Shown: one piece after another, positions 41,874 to 52,765 of the stretch
Numbering within the stretch: the stretch's first letter is position 1
Layout of the letters: the number at the start of each line of letters is the position of its first letter
DNA from: Serripes groenlandicus
Taxonomy: Eukaryota; Mollusca; Bivalvia; Cardiida; Cardiidae
Assembly (NCBI GenBank): GCA_031761405.1
Contig: JASEVX010000005.1
Coordinates: forward strand, 35,778,869 to 35,842,868
Direction of reading: 5' to 3'
Length of the DNA: 64,000 bases
Made by a program: the position numbers and the translations under genes
The notes under the pieces: model-generated
Seen by the model: only the letters and a program-made list of their open reading frames with translations
Databases searched by the model: none
Told to the model about the DNA's origin: nothing

Positions 41874-42955
41874 TCATCCTAAGACTAGTTATGATATATG
41901 TAAATAACCATCAATCATCCTAAGCCTAATTATGATATATGTAAATAACCACCAATCATCCTAAGCCTAGTTATGATATATGTAAATAACCATCAATCAT
42001 CCTAAGCCTATTTATGATATATGTTAATAACCATCAAATATCCTAAACCTAGTTATGATGTATGTAAATAACCATCAGCCATTCTAAACCTAGTTATGAT
42101 GTATGTAAATAACCATCAACCATCCTCAACCTAGTTAATATATATGTAAATAACCATCAACCATCCTAAGCCTATTTATTATTTATGTAAATAATCATCA
42201 ACCATCGTAAGCCAATTTATGATATATGTAAATAACCATTAACCACACTAAGCATTTTTATGATTTATGTAAATAATCATCCAAAGCCTATTTATGATAT
42301 ATGTAAATAACCATCAACCATGCTTAGCCTATTTAAGATTTATGTAAATAACCATCCGCCATTATAAGCCTATTTATGATTTATGTAAATAACCATCAGC
42401 CATTTTAAGCCTTATAATTTATGATTTATGTAAATAGCCATCAACCATTCTAAGCATATTTATGATTTATGTAAATAATTTCAGCCATTCTAAGCCTATC
42501 TATGATATATGTAAATAACCATTAACCATCCTAAGCCTATGTATGATTTATGTAAATAACCATCATCCTTCCTAAGCCTATTTATGTAAATAACCATCAA
42601 CCATCCTTAGCCTATTTATGATATATGTAAATAACCATTTACCATACTAAGCCTATTTATGATTAATGTAAATTACCATCAGCCATTCTAAGCCTATTTA
42701 TGATATATGTAAATAACCATTAACCATCCTAAGCCTATTTATGATATATATATAAATAACCATCAACCATTCTAAGCCTATGATTTATGTAAATAACCAT
42801 CAACCATCCTAAGCCTATTTATGTAAATAACCATTAACTATCCTAAGCCTATTTATGATTTATGTAAATAACCATCAACCACACTAAGCCTATTTATGAT
42901 ATATGTAAATAACCATCAACCCTTCTAAGCCTATTTATGATATATGTTAAATAAC
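41874..42955. repeat. 41-bp tandem array 2, right part
   Basis: Continuation of the array after family B, with more divergent units, unit-length changes and no seven-unit block. Contrast with the homogenised left part. Confidence 0.93.
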
Positions 42956-43099
42956 ATTAGTCTTGGCAATTATGCTATTCAAATAAAATGCACAATCTGT
43001 GTGGATGTGCAGTGTGTTCTGGATCTTCTCTGGATTAGAATGGTTGATTTTCTCTAACCTCGGAGATTGTTGGCAGAATAGTTTACCAAACATGTATGT

Positions 43100-43250
43100 T
43101 TTGAGTTTCAACATCTAAGGTAAAACATCTGAAATATTGGAAAAGTAAAATTTGTTATAGAAATGAAAATATTGTTGGGAAAAAATAGTTTTCAGTCAAC
43201 ATCTGCTGCAGAACCGTCAAGAGTTGTCTGTATTTGGAAAATGGTTGAAA
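43100..43250 (+). mobile_element. Family A remnant
   Basis: AACATCTGCTGCAGAACCGTC and GTCTGTATTTGGAAAATGG are the recognisable R end. Confidence 0.45.
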
Positions 43251-43254
43251 TTAA

Positions 43255-43894
43255 GCTGGAATGCAAAAGGTTATCAATTAACATTACAGTGTCATAACAA
43301 ATTTAAACATGATATTCTTTTCCAATTCCATTGAAACAATAAAAAAAGTTATTTCCTTAAAATTTCATGTTAGCTTAACAGTTTCGACAGAAAAACTTTA
43401 ATTCATGCTTTATGTTTGCATAAATGCAGAGTAAATCAAGGAATATGTACGTTTATATTGCGATGATGTGCTCTGATATCTGTGAAAAACACCATGGTGG
43501 CCGTAAAATATCAATTACGCAGTGCAAGTACTGTAACTGTATAAAAAGCACTAATTTACATAAATTTATCATGTGGGCCAGATCATGATAAATCTTGACC
43601 TTTTGCATTTTGTGATCAGTGAAGATCCAGATTAGCCAGGTCCTCTGTGCAGATTGATAAGGATTTTCCCTGTTTGTCAACTAGTCATACAGGAATTCTG
43701 CAAGCTTCTGGAAACGTATAAGTATCTGTTTTGATTGGAAATGCTATTCAATTTTAAAACATCCAAAGGTTTATTTTTCTTTTGACGTGGTTCGTTGGAT
43801 GTTACTAGATATTCCGTAACCCTGGATGACACAGGGAAATTGTTTGAGCCTTTTTCTCCTCTTCTGTGTCGTCACCTATGTGATTGAATGGTAC
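43255..43894. other. Unassigned sequence
   Basis: No clear repeat. GATCCAGATTAGCCAGG near 43625 resembles the body of family D. No gene signal. Confidence 0.35.
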
Positions 43895-46010
43895 AAAGGG
43901 CAGTCATAGGGGTTGGATGTCACAGGTAATAAGGGCAGTCTTAGGGGTTGGATGTCATAGGTAAAAAGGGCTGTCTTCGGGTTGGATGTCACAGGTAAAA
44001 AGGGCTGTCTTAGGGCTTGGATGTCACAGGTAATAAGGGCAGTCTTAGGGGTTATATGTAATAGGTAAAAATGGCAGTCTTCGGGTTGGATGTCACAGGT
44101 AAAAAGGGTTGTCTTAGGGCTTAGATGTCACAGGTTAAAAGGGCAGTCTTTGGGGTTGGATGTCACAGGTAAAAAGGACTGTCTTAGGGCTTGGATGTCA
44201 CAGGTAAAAAGGGCTGTCTTATGGCTTAGATGTCACAGGTAAAAAGAGCTGTCTTATGGCTTACATATATTGGGAAGTCTTAGGGATTGGATGTCACAGG
44301 TAAAAAGGGCAGTCTTAGGGATGGATGTCACAGGTTAAAAGGGCAGTCTTAGGCGTTGGATGTTACAAGTTAAAAGGGCAGTCTTAGGGGTGGATGTCAC
44401 AGGTAAAAAGGGCTGTCTGAGAGGTTGATGTCACAGGTAAAAAGGGCTGTCTTAGGGCTTGGATTTTGCAGGTAAAAAGGGCTGTCTTAGGGCTTGGATG
44501 TCACAGGTAAAAAGGGCAGTCTTTAGGGGTGGATGTCACTGGTAAAAAGGGCAGTCTTTAGGGGTGGATGTTACAGGTAAAAAGGGCAGTCTTTAGGGGT
44601 TGATGTCTTACAGGTAAAAAGGGCAGTCTTTAGGGGTGGATGTCACAGGTAAAAAGGGCTGTCTTATGGCTTAGATGTCACAGGTAAAAAGAGCTGTCTT
44701 ATGGCTTAGATGTATTGGGAAGTCTTAGAGGTTGGATGTCACAGGTAAAAAGGGCAGTCTTAGGGTTGGATGTCACAGGTTATAAGGGCAGTCTTAGGGC
44801 TTGGATGTCACAGGGTTGGATGTCACCGATAAAAAGGGCAGTCTTAGGGTTGGATATCACAGGTAAAAAGGTCAGTCTTAGGGCTTGGATGTCACAGGTA
44901 AAAAGGGCTTTCTAAGGGCTTGGATAAAAAAGCCTGTCTTATGGCTTAGATGTATTGGGCAATCTTAGGGTTGGATGTCACAGGTTAAAAGGGCAGTCTT
45001 AGGGCTTGGATGTCACAGGTAAAAAGGGCTTTCTAAGGGCTTGGATAAAAAAGCCTGTCTTATGGCTTAGATGTATTGGGCAGTCTTAGGGGTTGGATGT
45101 CACCGATAAAAAGGGCAGTCTTAGGGTTGGATATCACAGGTAAAAAGGGCAGTCTTAGGGCTTGGATGTCACAGGTAAAAAGGGCTTTCTAAGGGCTTGG
45201 ATAAAAAAGCCTGTCTTATGGCTTAGATGTATTGGGCAGTCTTAGGGGTTGGATGTCACCGATAAAAAGGGCAGTCTTAGGGCTTGGATGTCACAGGTAA
45301 AAAGGGCTGTCTTAGGGCTTGGATGTCACAGGTAGAAAGGCTGTCTTAGGGATTGGATGTCACAGGTAAAAAGGGCTGTCTTATGGCTTAGATGTCACAG
45401 GTAAAAAGGGCAGTCTTATGGCTTAGATGTATTGGGCAGTCTTAGGGCTTGGATGTCAAAGGTAAAAAGTATAGTCTTAGGGGTGGATGTCACAGGTTAA
45501 AAAGGCAGTCTTAGGGGTTGGATGTTACACGTAAAAAGGGCTTAGATGTATTGGGCAGTCTTAGGGGTTGGATGTCACAGGTAAAAAGGGCAGTCTTAAG
45601 GGGTGGATGTCACTGGTAAAAAGGGCAGTCTTTAGGGATGGATGTCACTGGTAAAAAGGGCAGTCTTTAGGGGTGGATGTCTCACAGGTAAAAAGGGCAG
45701 TCTTTAGGAGTGGATGTCACAGGTAAAAAGTGCAGTTTTTAGGGGTGGATGTCACTGGTAAAAAGGGCAGTCTTTAGGGGTGGATGTCACAGGTAAAAAG
45801 GGCTGTCTGAGAGGTTGATGTCACTGGTAAAAAGGGCAGTCTTAGGGGTTGGATGTCGCAGGTAAAAATGGCAGTCTTTAGGGGTTAGATGTCACAAGTT
45901 AAAAGGGCCGTTTTAGCGCTAGGATGTCACTGGTAAAAAGAGCAGTCTTAGGGATTGGATGTCACAGGTAAAAAGGGAAGCCTTAAGGGTTGGGTGTCAC
46001 AGGTAAAAGC
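43895..46010. repeat. 35-bp tandem array
   Basis: About 60 units of GTCTTAGGGGTTGGATGTCA / CAGGTAAAAAGGGCA. A longer composite (GGCTTGGATAAAAAAGCCTG, then CTTATGGCTTAGATGTATTGG) recurs near 44920, 45040 and 45200. The period is not a multiple of 3, so the 66-codon ORF in it is accidental. Confidence 0.95.
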
Positions 46011-46159
46011 TCTGTCTTGATTGACAGGTTAAAGCTCAGCCTTGAGGCTTTATGACTGATTGAGCTTTCTCCAAGCTTACATGCCTGGGTGTGTCTGCTA
46101 GAAATAAACCATTACTCATTGTTGATAACTGAACTATTGCTGCAAGCTCAATTAATTGC

Positions 46160-46232
46160 AACACAACATTTTTAAAAGTTGTCTGCTGCAGAGACATCAA
46201 AAGTCATTAAAGCAGGGATGGGGTTTATTAAT
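46160..46232 (+). mobile_element. Family A R-end remnant
   Basis: AAAAGTTGTCTGCTGCAGAG followed by a decayed terminus. Confidence 0.5.
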
Positions 46233-46352
46233 GCTTAGCCTTATAGATTTTTCTAAAAACAATTTCGTGAAAAGGGAGAAATAGGAACAACTCTTGTGAA
46301 AAGGTAGAAATGGGAACAGCTCATCCTTTTCTCAGAAAATCTCACAATATTG

Positions 46353-46543
46353 TCCCCCTTTCCTTTGCATTTTGATACATTATCCAGCAGACGACTTTGA
46401 ATCATATATAATGCTGCAAAATGAGAAAATGCTCATGAGCAATTTAACTTATAATATTTTGATTAATAGAGATTTAACATATTTGTTCATAGATATTTTC
46501 ATAGTCGACTGCTGCAAATAAGTTTTATGCGGGAAAGGGCTAA
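46353..46543 (-). mobile_element. Family A MITE, right arm shortened
   Basis: CCTTTCCTTTGCATTTTGATAC and CCAGCAGACGACTTTGAATC at left; GAAAATGCTCATGAGCAATTT centre; GCGGGAAAGGGCTAAAG at right. Confidence 0.7.
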
Positions 46544-46684
46544 AGCAGTTAATTCCAAGTTCATCTGACTCAAACAGTGTGGACTAGATTTGAACCAATG
46601 TTGTATAAAATAGTTACTGTAATGCATGATCTGTATTAGTTTTAACAATGTTTAACTTATACTCGTAATTGCATGTACGTACTA

Positions 46685-46917
46685 ATTAACCCTTTCCCTC
46701 ATATGTACGCTTTCTTTCGCCTCTGAAGAAGACAGCTTTTTGAAAACATTGTGACAAAAGAAGAAATTTCTCAAAACGAGCAATTTCTCCTTTTGCCACA
46801 ATGTTTTCAACTCTTTTTAATAATTAAACTCTCATTTATTTAATTAAACTCTCGTTTTTGTATATAAGTTTTCAAAGTCGTCTGCTGCAGATTCATTGTA
46901 TGTGGGAAAGGGTTTAA
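46685..46917 (-). mobile_element. Family A MITE, full length
   Basis: TTAA both sides; centre reads TTTCTCAAAACGAGCAATTT; the spacer contains a duplicated TTAAACTCTC(A/G)TTT. Confidence 0.9.
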
Positions 46918-47470
46918 ACAAATGATATCAAATATAAAAAGGAGTAGAAAGCATTCAGCTTATTTAGGACGCTCTCTCATGATCTGTATATCTAATATAT
47001 ATAATTATATGTACTCTTATCAGTTGATTATATTATCATCAATGTTTTTAGATGAGCCGAAAGAAAGTTTCCAAGATTTAAGCTAGTGGAACTGGCTAAG
47101 ATGATACAGTTGATACTTTTGGATAAAGATCCTTTTAAGGAAAAATGTAAAATAAAAGGGGGACAATGTTTCTACAAGTTTTTCTCTTCCAATCTATTAC
47201 GTCAATGATTTTGATGCAATGAATGTTGAACAAAATGATGTCCGTATGCAAATGTAATTGTGAAACCGTAATAAAGTGTGAATTCATCTTATCTAACGAT
47301 GGATTACACTTGTGATAAATTGGAGATAAAACCAAAATTTATGGCAGAATTAAAATGCTGCAGATTTTATTTGTTTGTTTACAAACAGATTAAATTTCAT
47401 ACAGTTATTCAACCTTGACCAAAACAGGATTATTCAACTTGATAATTTTCATTCTTCCTTATAACAGTGA
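46918..47470. other. Repeat-poor AT-rich island
   Basis: No recognised repeat. No coding signal beyond a 66-codon chance ORF. Confidence 0.35.
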
Positions 47471-47473
47471 TTA

Positions 47474-47803
47474 TTAACACTTTCCCTCATACGACAATTC
47501 TGCAGCAGACGACTTTGAACGTATTTTGTCAGATGGACAACCTATGACTAAAAGTGGAAAACATTGTGGCGAAAGGAGAAATTGCACGTTCTGTGCAATT
47601 TCTTCTTTTGTCACTATGTTTTCATAACGCCATCTGCTTTAACCCTTTCCCTCATACGACAATTCTGCAGCAGACGACTTTGAACGTATTTTGTCAGATG
47701 GATAACCTATGACCAAAAGTGGAAAACATTGTGGCAAAAGGAGAAATTGCACGTTCTGTGCAATTTCTTCTTTTGTCACTATGTTTTCAAAACGCCGTCT
47801 GCT
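47474..47803 (+). repeat. Two tandem 165-bp units made of truncated family A
   Basis: 47474-47638 and 47639-47803 are nearly identical, in phase, each from TTAACNCTTTCCCTCATACG to CGCC(A/G)TCTGC. Each lacks the R terminus, and a shared spacer deletion (TTTTGTCAGATGGA) proves duplication of one copy, not two insertions. Confidence 0.9.
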
Positions 47804-48034
47804 TTAACCCTTTCCCTCATACGACAATTCTGCAGCAGACGACTTTGAACATATTTTGTCAAATAATGGAAAATCTCTTTAATTGAATGGATAACCTATG
47901 ACTAAAAGTGGAAGACATTGTGGCAAAAGGAGAAATTGCTGATTTTGAGCAATTTCTTCTTTTGTCACTATGTTTTCAAAAAGCCATCTGCTGCAGAGGC
48001 GTCAGAAAGTGTCTTTATGAAGGAAAGGGGTTAA
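47804..48034 (+). mobile_element. Family A MITE, full length
   Basis: 231 bp, with normal spacer and R end, directly after the two tandem units. Centre TGCTGATTTTGAGCA. Confidence 0.92.
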
Positions 48035-48150
48035 CTTCATCTTTGATTTAGACTCCAACAATTTTCGCTCGTATTCCACTCTCTGTCTATAAGCAGTACC
48101 GCTATATGTTGAAAAACTATCGATACAGCTGGTCTAATAATTGATGAATT

Positions 48151-48286
48151 TTGAAGGAAAAAAATGGTAAATGCAGAAGATTGCTTGGTCTTTCGAGCTG
48201 AGCAATTTCTCCTTTTAACAATATGGTTTTAAATTTATTCTGCAGAAGCGTCATTATAAGGTTGTGTGTATCGGGGAAAGAATTAA
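48151..48286 (+). mobile_element. Family A right half, diverged
   Basis: GAGCTGAGCAATTTCTCCTTT, TCTGCAGAAGCGTCATTATAA and GGGGAAAGAATTAA. Confidence 0.6.
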
Positions 48287-48460
48287 TAAGAGCCTAAAAT
48301 TTTCATACGAGGGGGAACAAATTATATAAAAACTGGTAACTGACTATACCACATTGGTTACCAGAGTGAAGCTGCACAACCACACAGTTTGATCTGAAAC
48401 TGCACTGTTCACCAAGTAGACACAAATGGTTACAAGAAACTAACCAACAAACATTGTACA

Positions 48461-48691
48461 TTATTCCTTTCCCACATACAGACGCTTTCTGACGCCTCTA
48501 CAGCAGAGGACTCTTGAAATCATCGTGACAAAAGGAGAAATTGCTCAAAACAAGCAAGTTCTCCATTTGCCACAATGTTTTCAACTCTATTTAATAATTA
48601 AACACTGATTTATGGAGATTTTATATGTGTTTGTCAATATGTTTTCAAAGTCGTCTGCTGCAGATTTGTTGTATGTGGGAAAGGGGTTTAA
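48461..48691 (-). mobile_element. Family A MITE, full length
   Basis: TTATTCCTTTCCCACATAC at left, centre GCTCAAAACAAGC, GTGGGAAAGGGG then TTTAAAAC at right. Confidence 0.88.
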
Positions 48692-49017
48692 AACGGTTCC
48701 CATGGATGCATGTATAGTTCTACATCCACACTTGTCATGAATAAGCCAGGGTTTGTTTTTCCTAGATCTCTTCTCAAATCTGTTCTAGAAAGCCAATTAA
48801 TAACTGACCTATCCAATAAAGGTAGCTCAGCCAGTGGTTCCAGGAAATAGACTTCTGAGAAAAAGCAAAGGTTATCAGGGAAAGCCATGGAAATGAGAGA
48901 AAAACAAATAAATTTTCACCAGACCACTGTGATAAGGTCATCTTTTGTCAGATAAGTGGATGGGGATGGGCCATGTAAAAATGGAACTACGGTATAAATA
49001 TATATATAATAGATATT

Positions 49018-49165
49018 ATGTTGCAGCGGACTACTTTTGACACAATGCATTCAACTTGAATAATAATTATCCTTGACTAAAATTTAAAAAACAATAATGC
49101 AAAAAGAGATTTTTCTCATGATGATAGATTTTTACGTTTGCCACAAATTATTAAACACTCAAATG
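49018..49165. mobile_element. Family A remnant
   Basis: GTTGCAGCGGACTACTTTTGAC and a weak foldback (GATTTTTCTCATGATGATAG). Confidence 0.4.
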
Positions 49166-49200
49166 AATAATTATATGTTCATTTATGGTAAAGTGATATT

Positions 49201-49520
49201 TTCATCATGTGCAGCAGACTTTTTGTGTCACCCTGCATAGGGATTACTTTTTTTTTTGTCCGGCGTCTGTCTGTCCGTACATACAGACGAGTACTTGTGG
49301 GGATTGGTGTTCTCCTAAAGCCCACCCACCACATGATAACTGTCCAGATTTTTCCCCAGATATTTTCATCATGTGCAGCAGACTTTTTGTGTCACGCTGC
49401 GTAGGAATTTTTTTTCTGTCCGGCGTCTGTCTGTCTGTACATACAGATGAGTACTTGTGGGGTTTGGTGTTTGTACATACAGACGAGTACTTGTGGGGTT
49501 TGGTGTTCTCCTAAAGCCCA
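49201..49520 (+). mobile_element. GTCCGTC-class element with 174-bp tandem duplication
   Basis: TTCATCATGTGCAGCAGAC at 49201 and again at 49375, each followed by TTTTTGTGTCAC, GTCCGGCGTCTGTCTGTC and GTACATACAGACGAGTACTT. The last motif appears a third time. The ORFs crossing it follow the duplication and are not genes. Confidence 0.65.
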
Positions 49521-49765
49521 CCGATAAAGACACTTAGATAAATATTTTTTTTTTTTTTTTTATAACGGGTATCTCATTTGCATATTAATGAATGTTATTC
49601 ATTCTGTAAAAGGGAAGTTATTACGGAATGAAATGCATATATGTGGGGTTAACCCCACAAGAAAACATCAAAGGAATTAACCCCACAAATACACTTCATC
49701 AGTACGGACTGTCTGTCCGTCACACTTTTTCGTCACACTTTAATGAGCAGGTGCAGGTGACACAC

Positions 49766-49781
49766 GTGCTCCGCGGAGCAC
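49766..49781. repeat. Perfect 16-bp palindrome
   Basis: GTGCTCCGCGGAGCAC, close after GTCTGTCCGTCACACTTTTTCG. Possibly the hairpin end of a GTCCGTC-class element on the other strand. Confidence 0.6.
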
Positions 49782-49865
49782 TCCATTCTAGTTGTTTATG
49801 GGAAAGGGCTAATGAGTTTAGTTAAGTTTTAGTTAAACTTTGTTTACTTTTACAACTATTGAGAA

Positions 49866-49933
49866 ACAAGCTTTCAGCTTATATTAATCAAGCTCGATGT
49901 CTACTTCCTGGAGACTTAAACAGTACCAGGGTT
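49866..49933 (-). mobile_element. SINE type 4, tail fragment
   Basis: ACAAGCTTTCAGCTTATATT, ATCAAGCTCGATGTCTACTT and CCTGGAGACTTAAAC correspond to the 3' part of the copies at 12564 and 18601. Confidence 0.7.
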
Positions 49934-50030
49934 AATAAATTAATTAACCTTCTTCTTATACAGTCAACTTTATAACTCTAGAGTAGATGTTTTTGTAAAC
50001 ATTATTGCATGTTATCCCCAATTTTTTTGC

Positions 50031-50261
50031 TTAACCCTTTTACCTCATACGGCAATTCTGCAGCAGACGACTTTGAACGTATTTTGTCAAAAAATAGAAA
50101 ATCTCCATAATTGAATGGATAACCTATGACAAAAAGTGGAAAACATTGTGGCAAAAGGAGAAATTGCACGTTTTGTGCAATTTCTTCTTTTGTCACTATG
50201 TTTTCAAAAAGCTGTCTGCTGCAGAGGCATCAGAAAGCGTCTATATGAGGGAAAGGGTTAA
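50031..50261 (+). mobile_element. Family A MITE, full length
   Basis: 231 bp, TTAA both sides, centre GCACGTTTTGTGC. One extra T in the left terminus (CCCTTTTACCTCATACG). Confidence 0.93.
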
Positions 50262-50330
50262 TTAAACAATGTTTTCAACTCTGTATCAAAATCAGAAGAC
50301 TTCCATTTATGTTTCTCTGTTCTATTCTTC

Positions 50331-50353
50331 TTTTTTTTTTTTTTTTTTTTTTT
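50331..50353 (+). repeat. Poly-T tract
   Basis: 23 consecutive T. It may be the poly-A end of something on the minus strand, but no SINE is attached. Confidence 0.85.
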
Positions 50354-50589
50354 CCTGTTTTTGAAAGAGTCATGAAAAATGGCATATTACTGCAGATATC
50401 TTTTTTATTGGGCTTAAATATGCAAATCTCAGAATTAAAATATATCTTGTGAAAATAATGTAGAACGTAAAGCAGCAGGGAAATAAAAGAATCTTCCTTT
50501 TTCCACAAAGATATGTAGAGTTATTAGTACACCAGAGTTACAACTTTCTTACTTGTGTGGGTATGTTGCCAAATGCCGAATGGCGGAAT

Positions 50590-50705
50590 GGTGTGTTCAT
50601 TACTGGTGCAAGAAAGTCAGAGGATACAAATGTGTAGATAAATTGGCTGCCGTGATATAACTGAAATACTGTTGAAAGTGTCTTTAAACTCAAACCAATC
50701 AAAAC
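50590..50705 (+). mobile_element. SINE type 2 or 3, 3' part
   Basis: GGCTGCCGTGATATAACTG, AAATACTGTTGAAAGTGTC and AAACTCAAACCAATCAAA give a typical tail. No head is attached. Confidence 0.65.
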
Positions 50706-50755
50706 TTTGTTTCCGTACTGGTAAAATACTGCATATATATTATCCATCTGTTGGT

Positions 50756-51011
50756 TGAGAATCTACAGTGGCCTAGTGGTTAGTGTCCGGGATTTGGAAC
50801 TGGACATTCCCGGTTCGATCCCCAGTCGTGGCGGTCATATTGGAGTGCCCATGGGCAAGGCACATTTTCTAACATAGTATATTTGTTTACCCAGAGATAA
50901 TGAATTAGTGAACCAATCGCTGTGATATAACTGAAATAATGTTGAAATGGCATGAAACCCCAATAAAACAAAATAGAAATCTGAGCGGCGTAAAAACCCA
51001 ATAAAAAAAAA
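50756..51011 (+). mobile_element. SINE type 3, full length with target duplication
   Basis: Head with A box (GGCCTAGTGGTTAGTG) and strong B box (GGTTCGATCCCCAG). The tail GTGATATAACTGAAATAATG resembles the other SINEs and ends in ATAAAAAAAAAA. Flanked by ATCCATCTGTTGGT (50742-50755) and ATCTATCTGTTGGT (51012-51025), a 14-bp duplication with one mismatch. One of the youngest-looking SINEs here. Confidence 0.88.
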
Positions 51012-51306
51012 ATCTATCTGTTGGTAATACAAAGTTTCAGGATATCGTTGACTATTTTTAAAATGACACAGCCACTGGTTCCAAAAAGATAACCCTATCA
51101 GAGCAGTAGATATACTTTCATTTAGAAAGTCACTTCAATAAAATGCTAAAAGGTTTCATCTCTTATTTTTACATTATTTTACCGACCTAATCAGCTGTCT
51201 ACAGACAGTTTACATTTGTCTCTGTTCAACCAAGGAGGCCGAGACCCTTGCCCTTTGGAACTTAAGTCTTTATTGGCTGTATCAACCCTTAATCTTTTAT
51301 ATGGGA

Positions 51307-51532
51307 CTTACCCTTTCCCACCTGCAGACGCACTTTGACGCAATAGCAGCAGACGTCTTTTGAAAACATTGTGGCCAAAGGTGAAATTGCTCATGATGAG
51401 CAATTTCTCCTTTGGCCGCAATGTTTTCAACGTTATTTAACAATTAAGCTTAATCTATCTTTTATGGAGGTTTTTGTCACTGTGTTTTCAAAGTTGTCTG
51501 CTCTAGATTTGTTGTATGTGGGAAAGGGTTTA
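51307..51532 (-). mobile_element. Family A MITE
   Basis: CTTACCCTTTCCCACCTGCAG at left, foldback GGCCAAAGGTGAAATTGCTC with loop ATGAT as in the copy at 11235, GTGGGAAAGGGTTTAC at right. Confidence 0.88.
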
Positions 51533-51539
51533 CTCTTGT

Positions 51540-51676
51540 TGATATTCAACAAATCTGCTGCAGATGCCTTCAAGCCCTATTATTTAAAGTTTCGTTATTG
51601 AATTGTGTTGAAAATATTTTGGTAATTTCTCCAGAATGTTTTCAAAAGTCGACTGCTGCCAATAGTTGCGTCAAAC
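51540..51676 (+). mobile_element. Family A MITE, palindrome mostly deleted
   Basis: ATTCAACAAATCTGCTGCAG, spacer, a short TAATTTCTCCAGAATG and GTCGACTGCTGCCAATAG. Confidence 0.55.
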
Positions 51677-51929
51677 TAGACCAATCTAACCCAGCAGTTA
51701 TTTAGGCCCTAATACCAGTTTCCTAAGAGGGGACTAGATTTACCATTGGTCTTTACATCAAACTATCTGTACCCGTCTGTCTGTCTGCACGGCCATTCAT
51801 TCTTTATGTCACTGTGACGAGTATCATCTGTCTTCCACCAATGGGCTAAATGTTCTATGTGAGAAGGTGGCTAGCTAAATTTGAAGAACGTTGTGTCCAG
51901 TACAGGTAAGGTATTAAAGCTAGGACATT

Positions 51930-52200
51930 CATGTGAGGTGAACTGATCACTGTGATATAACCCTTTCCCTCATACGACAATTCTGCAGCAGACGACTTAA
52001 AACATATTTTGTCAAAAAATCGAATATCTCTTATAATAATTGAATGGACAACCTATGACTTAAAGTGGAAAACATTGTGGCAAAAGCAGAAATTGCTCGT
52101 TTTGAGCAATTTCTTCTTTTGTCACAATGTTTTCATAAAGCCATCTGCTGCAGAGGCGTCAGAAAGGGTCTATATGAGGGAAAGGGATAATAGAAATACC
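51930..52200 (+). mobile_element. SINE tail interrupted by family A
   Basis: CACTGTGATATAA before and TAGAAATACC after the family A copy recreate the SINE tail GATATAA(C/T)(A/T)GAAATAC(C/T). The remainder is eroded. Confidence 0.6.
51957..52190 (+). mobile_element. Family A MITE, full length, ATAA target
   Basis: ATAACCCTTTCCCTCATACG at left and GAGGGAAAGGGATAA at right; centre GCTCGTTTTGAGC. The duplicated target is ATAA. Confidence 0.92.
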
Positions 52201-52203
52201 ATT

Positions 52204-52336
52204 CCCCCCCTTTCCCTCACATCACAAATCTGCAGCAGATGACAATTTGAGCAACTTTCTTCTTTTGTTGCCATGTTCTCAAAAAGCTGTCTGCTGCAGA
52301 GGCGCCAAAAAAGCATCTATATGAGGGAAAGAGTTA
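52204..52336 (+). mobile_element. Family A MITE, L end fused to palindrome centre
   Basis: CCCTTTCCCTCACATCAC, CTGCAGCAGATGACA, then directly ATTTGAGCAACTTTC. Spacer and left arm deleted; R end and GGGAAAGAGTTAA intact. Confidence 0.8.
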
Positions 52337-52486
52337 AGCTACAATCAATCAAGCTAAAAAGATAAACTGTATGTACTACCCCTGAAAGGATGAGTAAATG
52401 ATGGGTTTTTATGACAAGTGAAATTTGAGTATAAATCAAAGTTACTGATATGCCCAGTTTCTTACAGAGATGGAAATCATATGGTA

Positions 52487-52706
52487 TTAACCCATTACTT
52501 CACATGATATTTCAAATGTTGTCTACTTTACAATCAACAGATGAACAAGTTGGAAAACTGGAAGTCACTTTTTGACAAAGAATTGCATTAATTAATTTAA
52601 AGGTGAAATTGCTTGTTTTGAGCAATTTCACCTTTTATTGTAATGTTTTCAAATGTCGTCTGCAATAGCAGGTGTCACATGTCATCAGTGTGAAGTAATG
52701 GGTTAA
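52487..52706 (+). mobile_element. Family A variant with different matched termini
   Basis: TTAACCCATTACTTCACATGA at left and its complement TGTGAAGTAATGGGTTAA at right. The internal foldback GGTGAAATTGC-TTGTTTTGA-GCAATTTCACC is family A in plan. Both ends differ from CCCTTTCCC in the same way, so it is a distinct subfamily, not random decay. Confidence 0.85.
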
Positions 52707-52765
52707 CAATACATTCATTCTTTACTGCTACAGAACATAAATATATAGATTGGTTTGCTTCTATC

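Noticed and set aside
43453..43680. Second copy of family D
   Set aside because: Only a short AGATTAGCC-like match; the inverted ends are absent.
44715..44915. Repetitive ORF with WMSQVKRA repeats
   Set aside because: The 35-bp period shifts frame every unit; the open frame is accidental.
49209..49514. 101-codon ORF with repeated FFxxSVCPYIQTS
   Set aside because: Spans the 174-bp tandem duplication of a GTCCGTC-class element; the frame is accidental.
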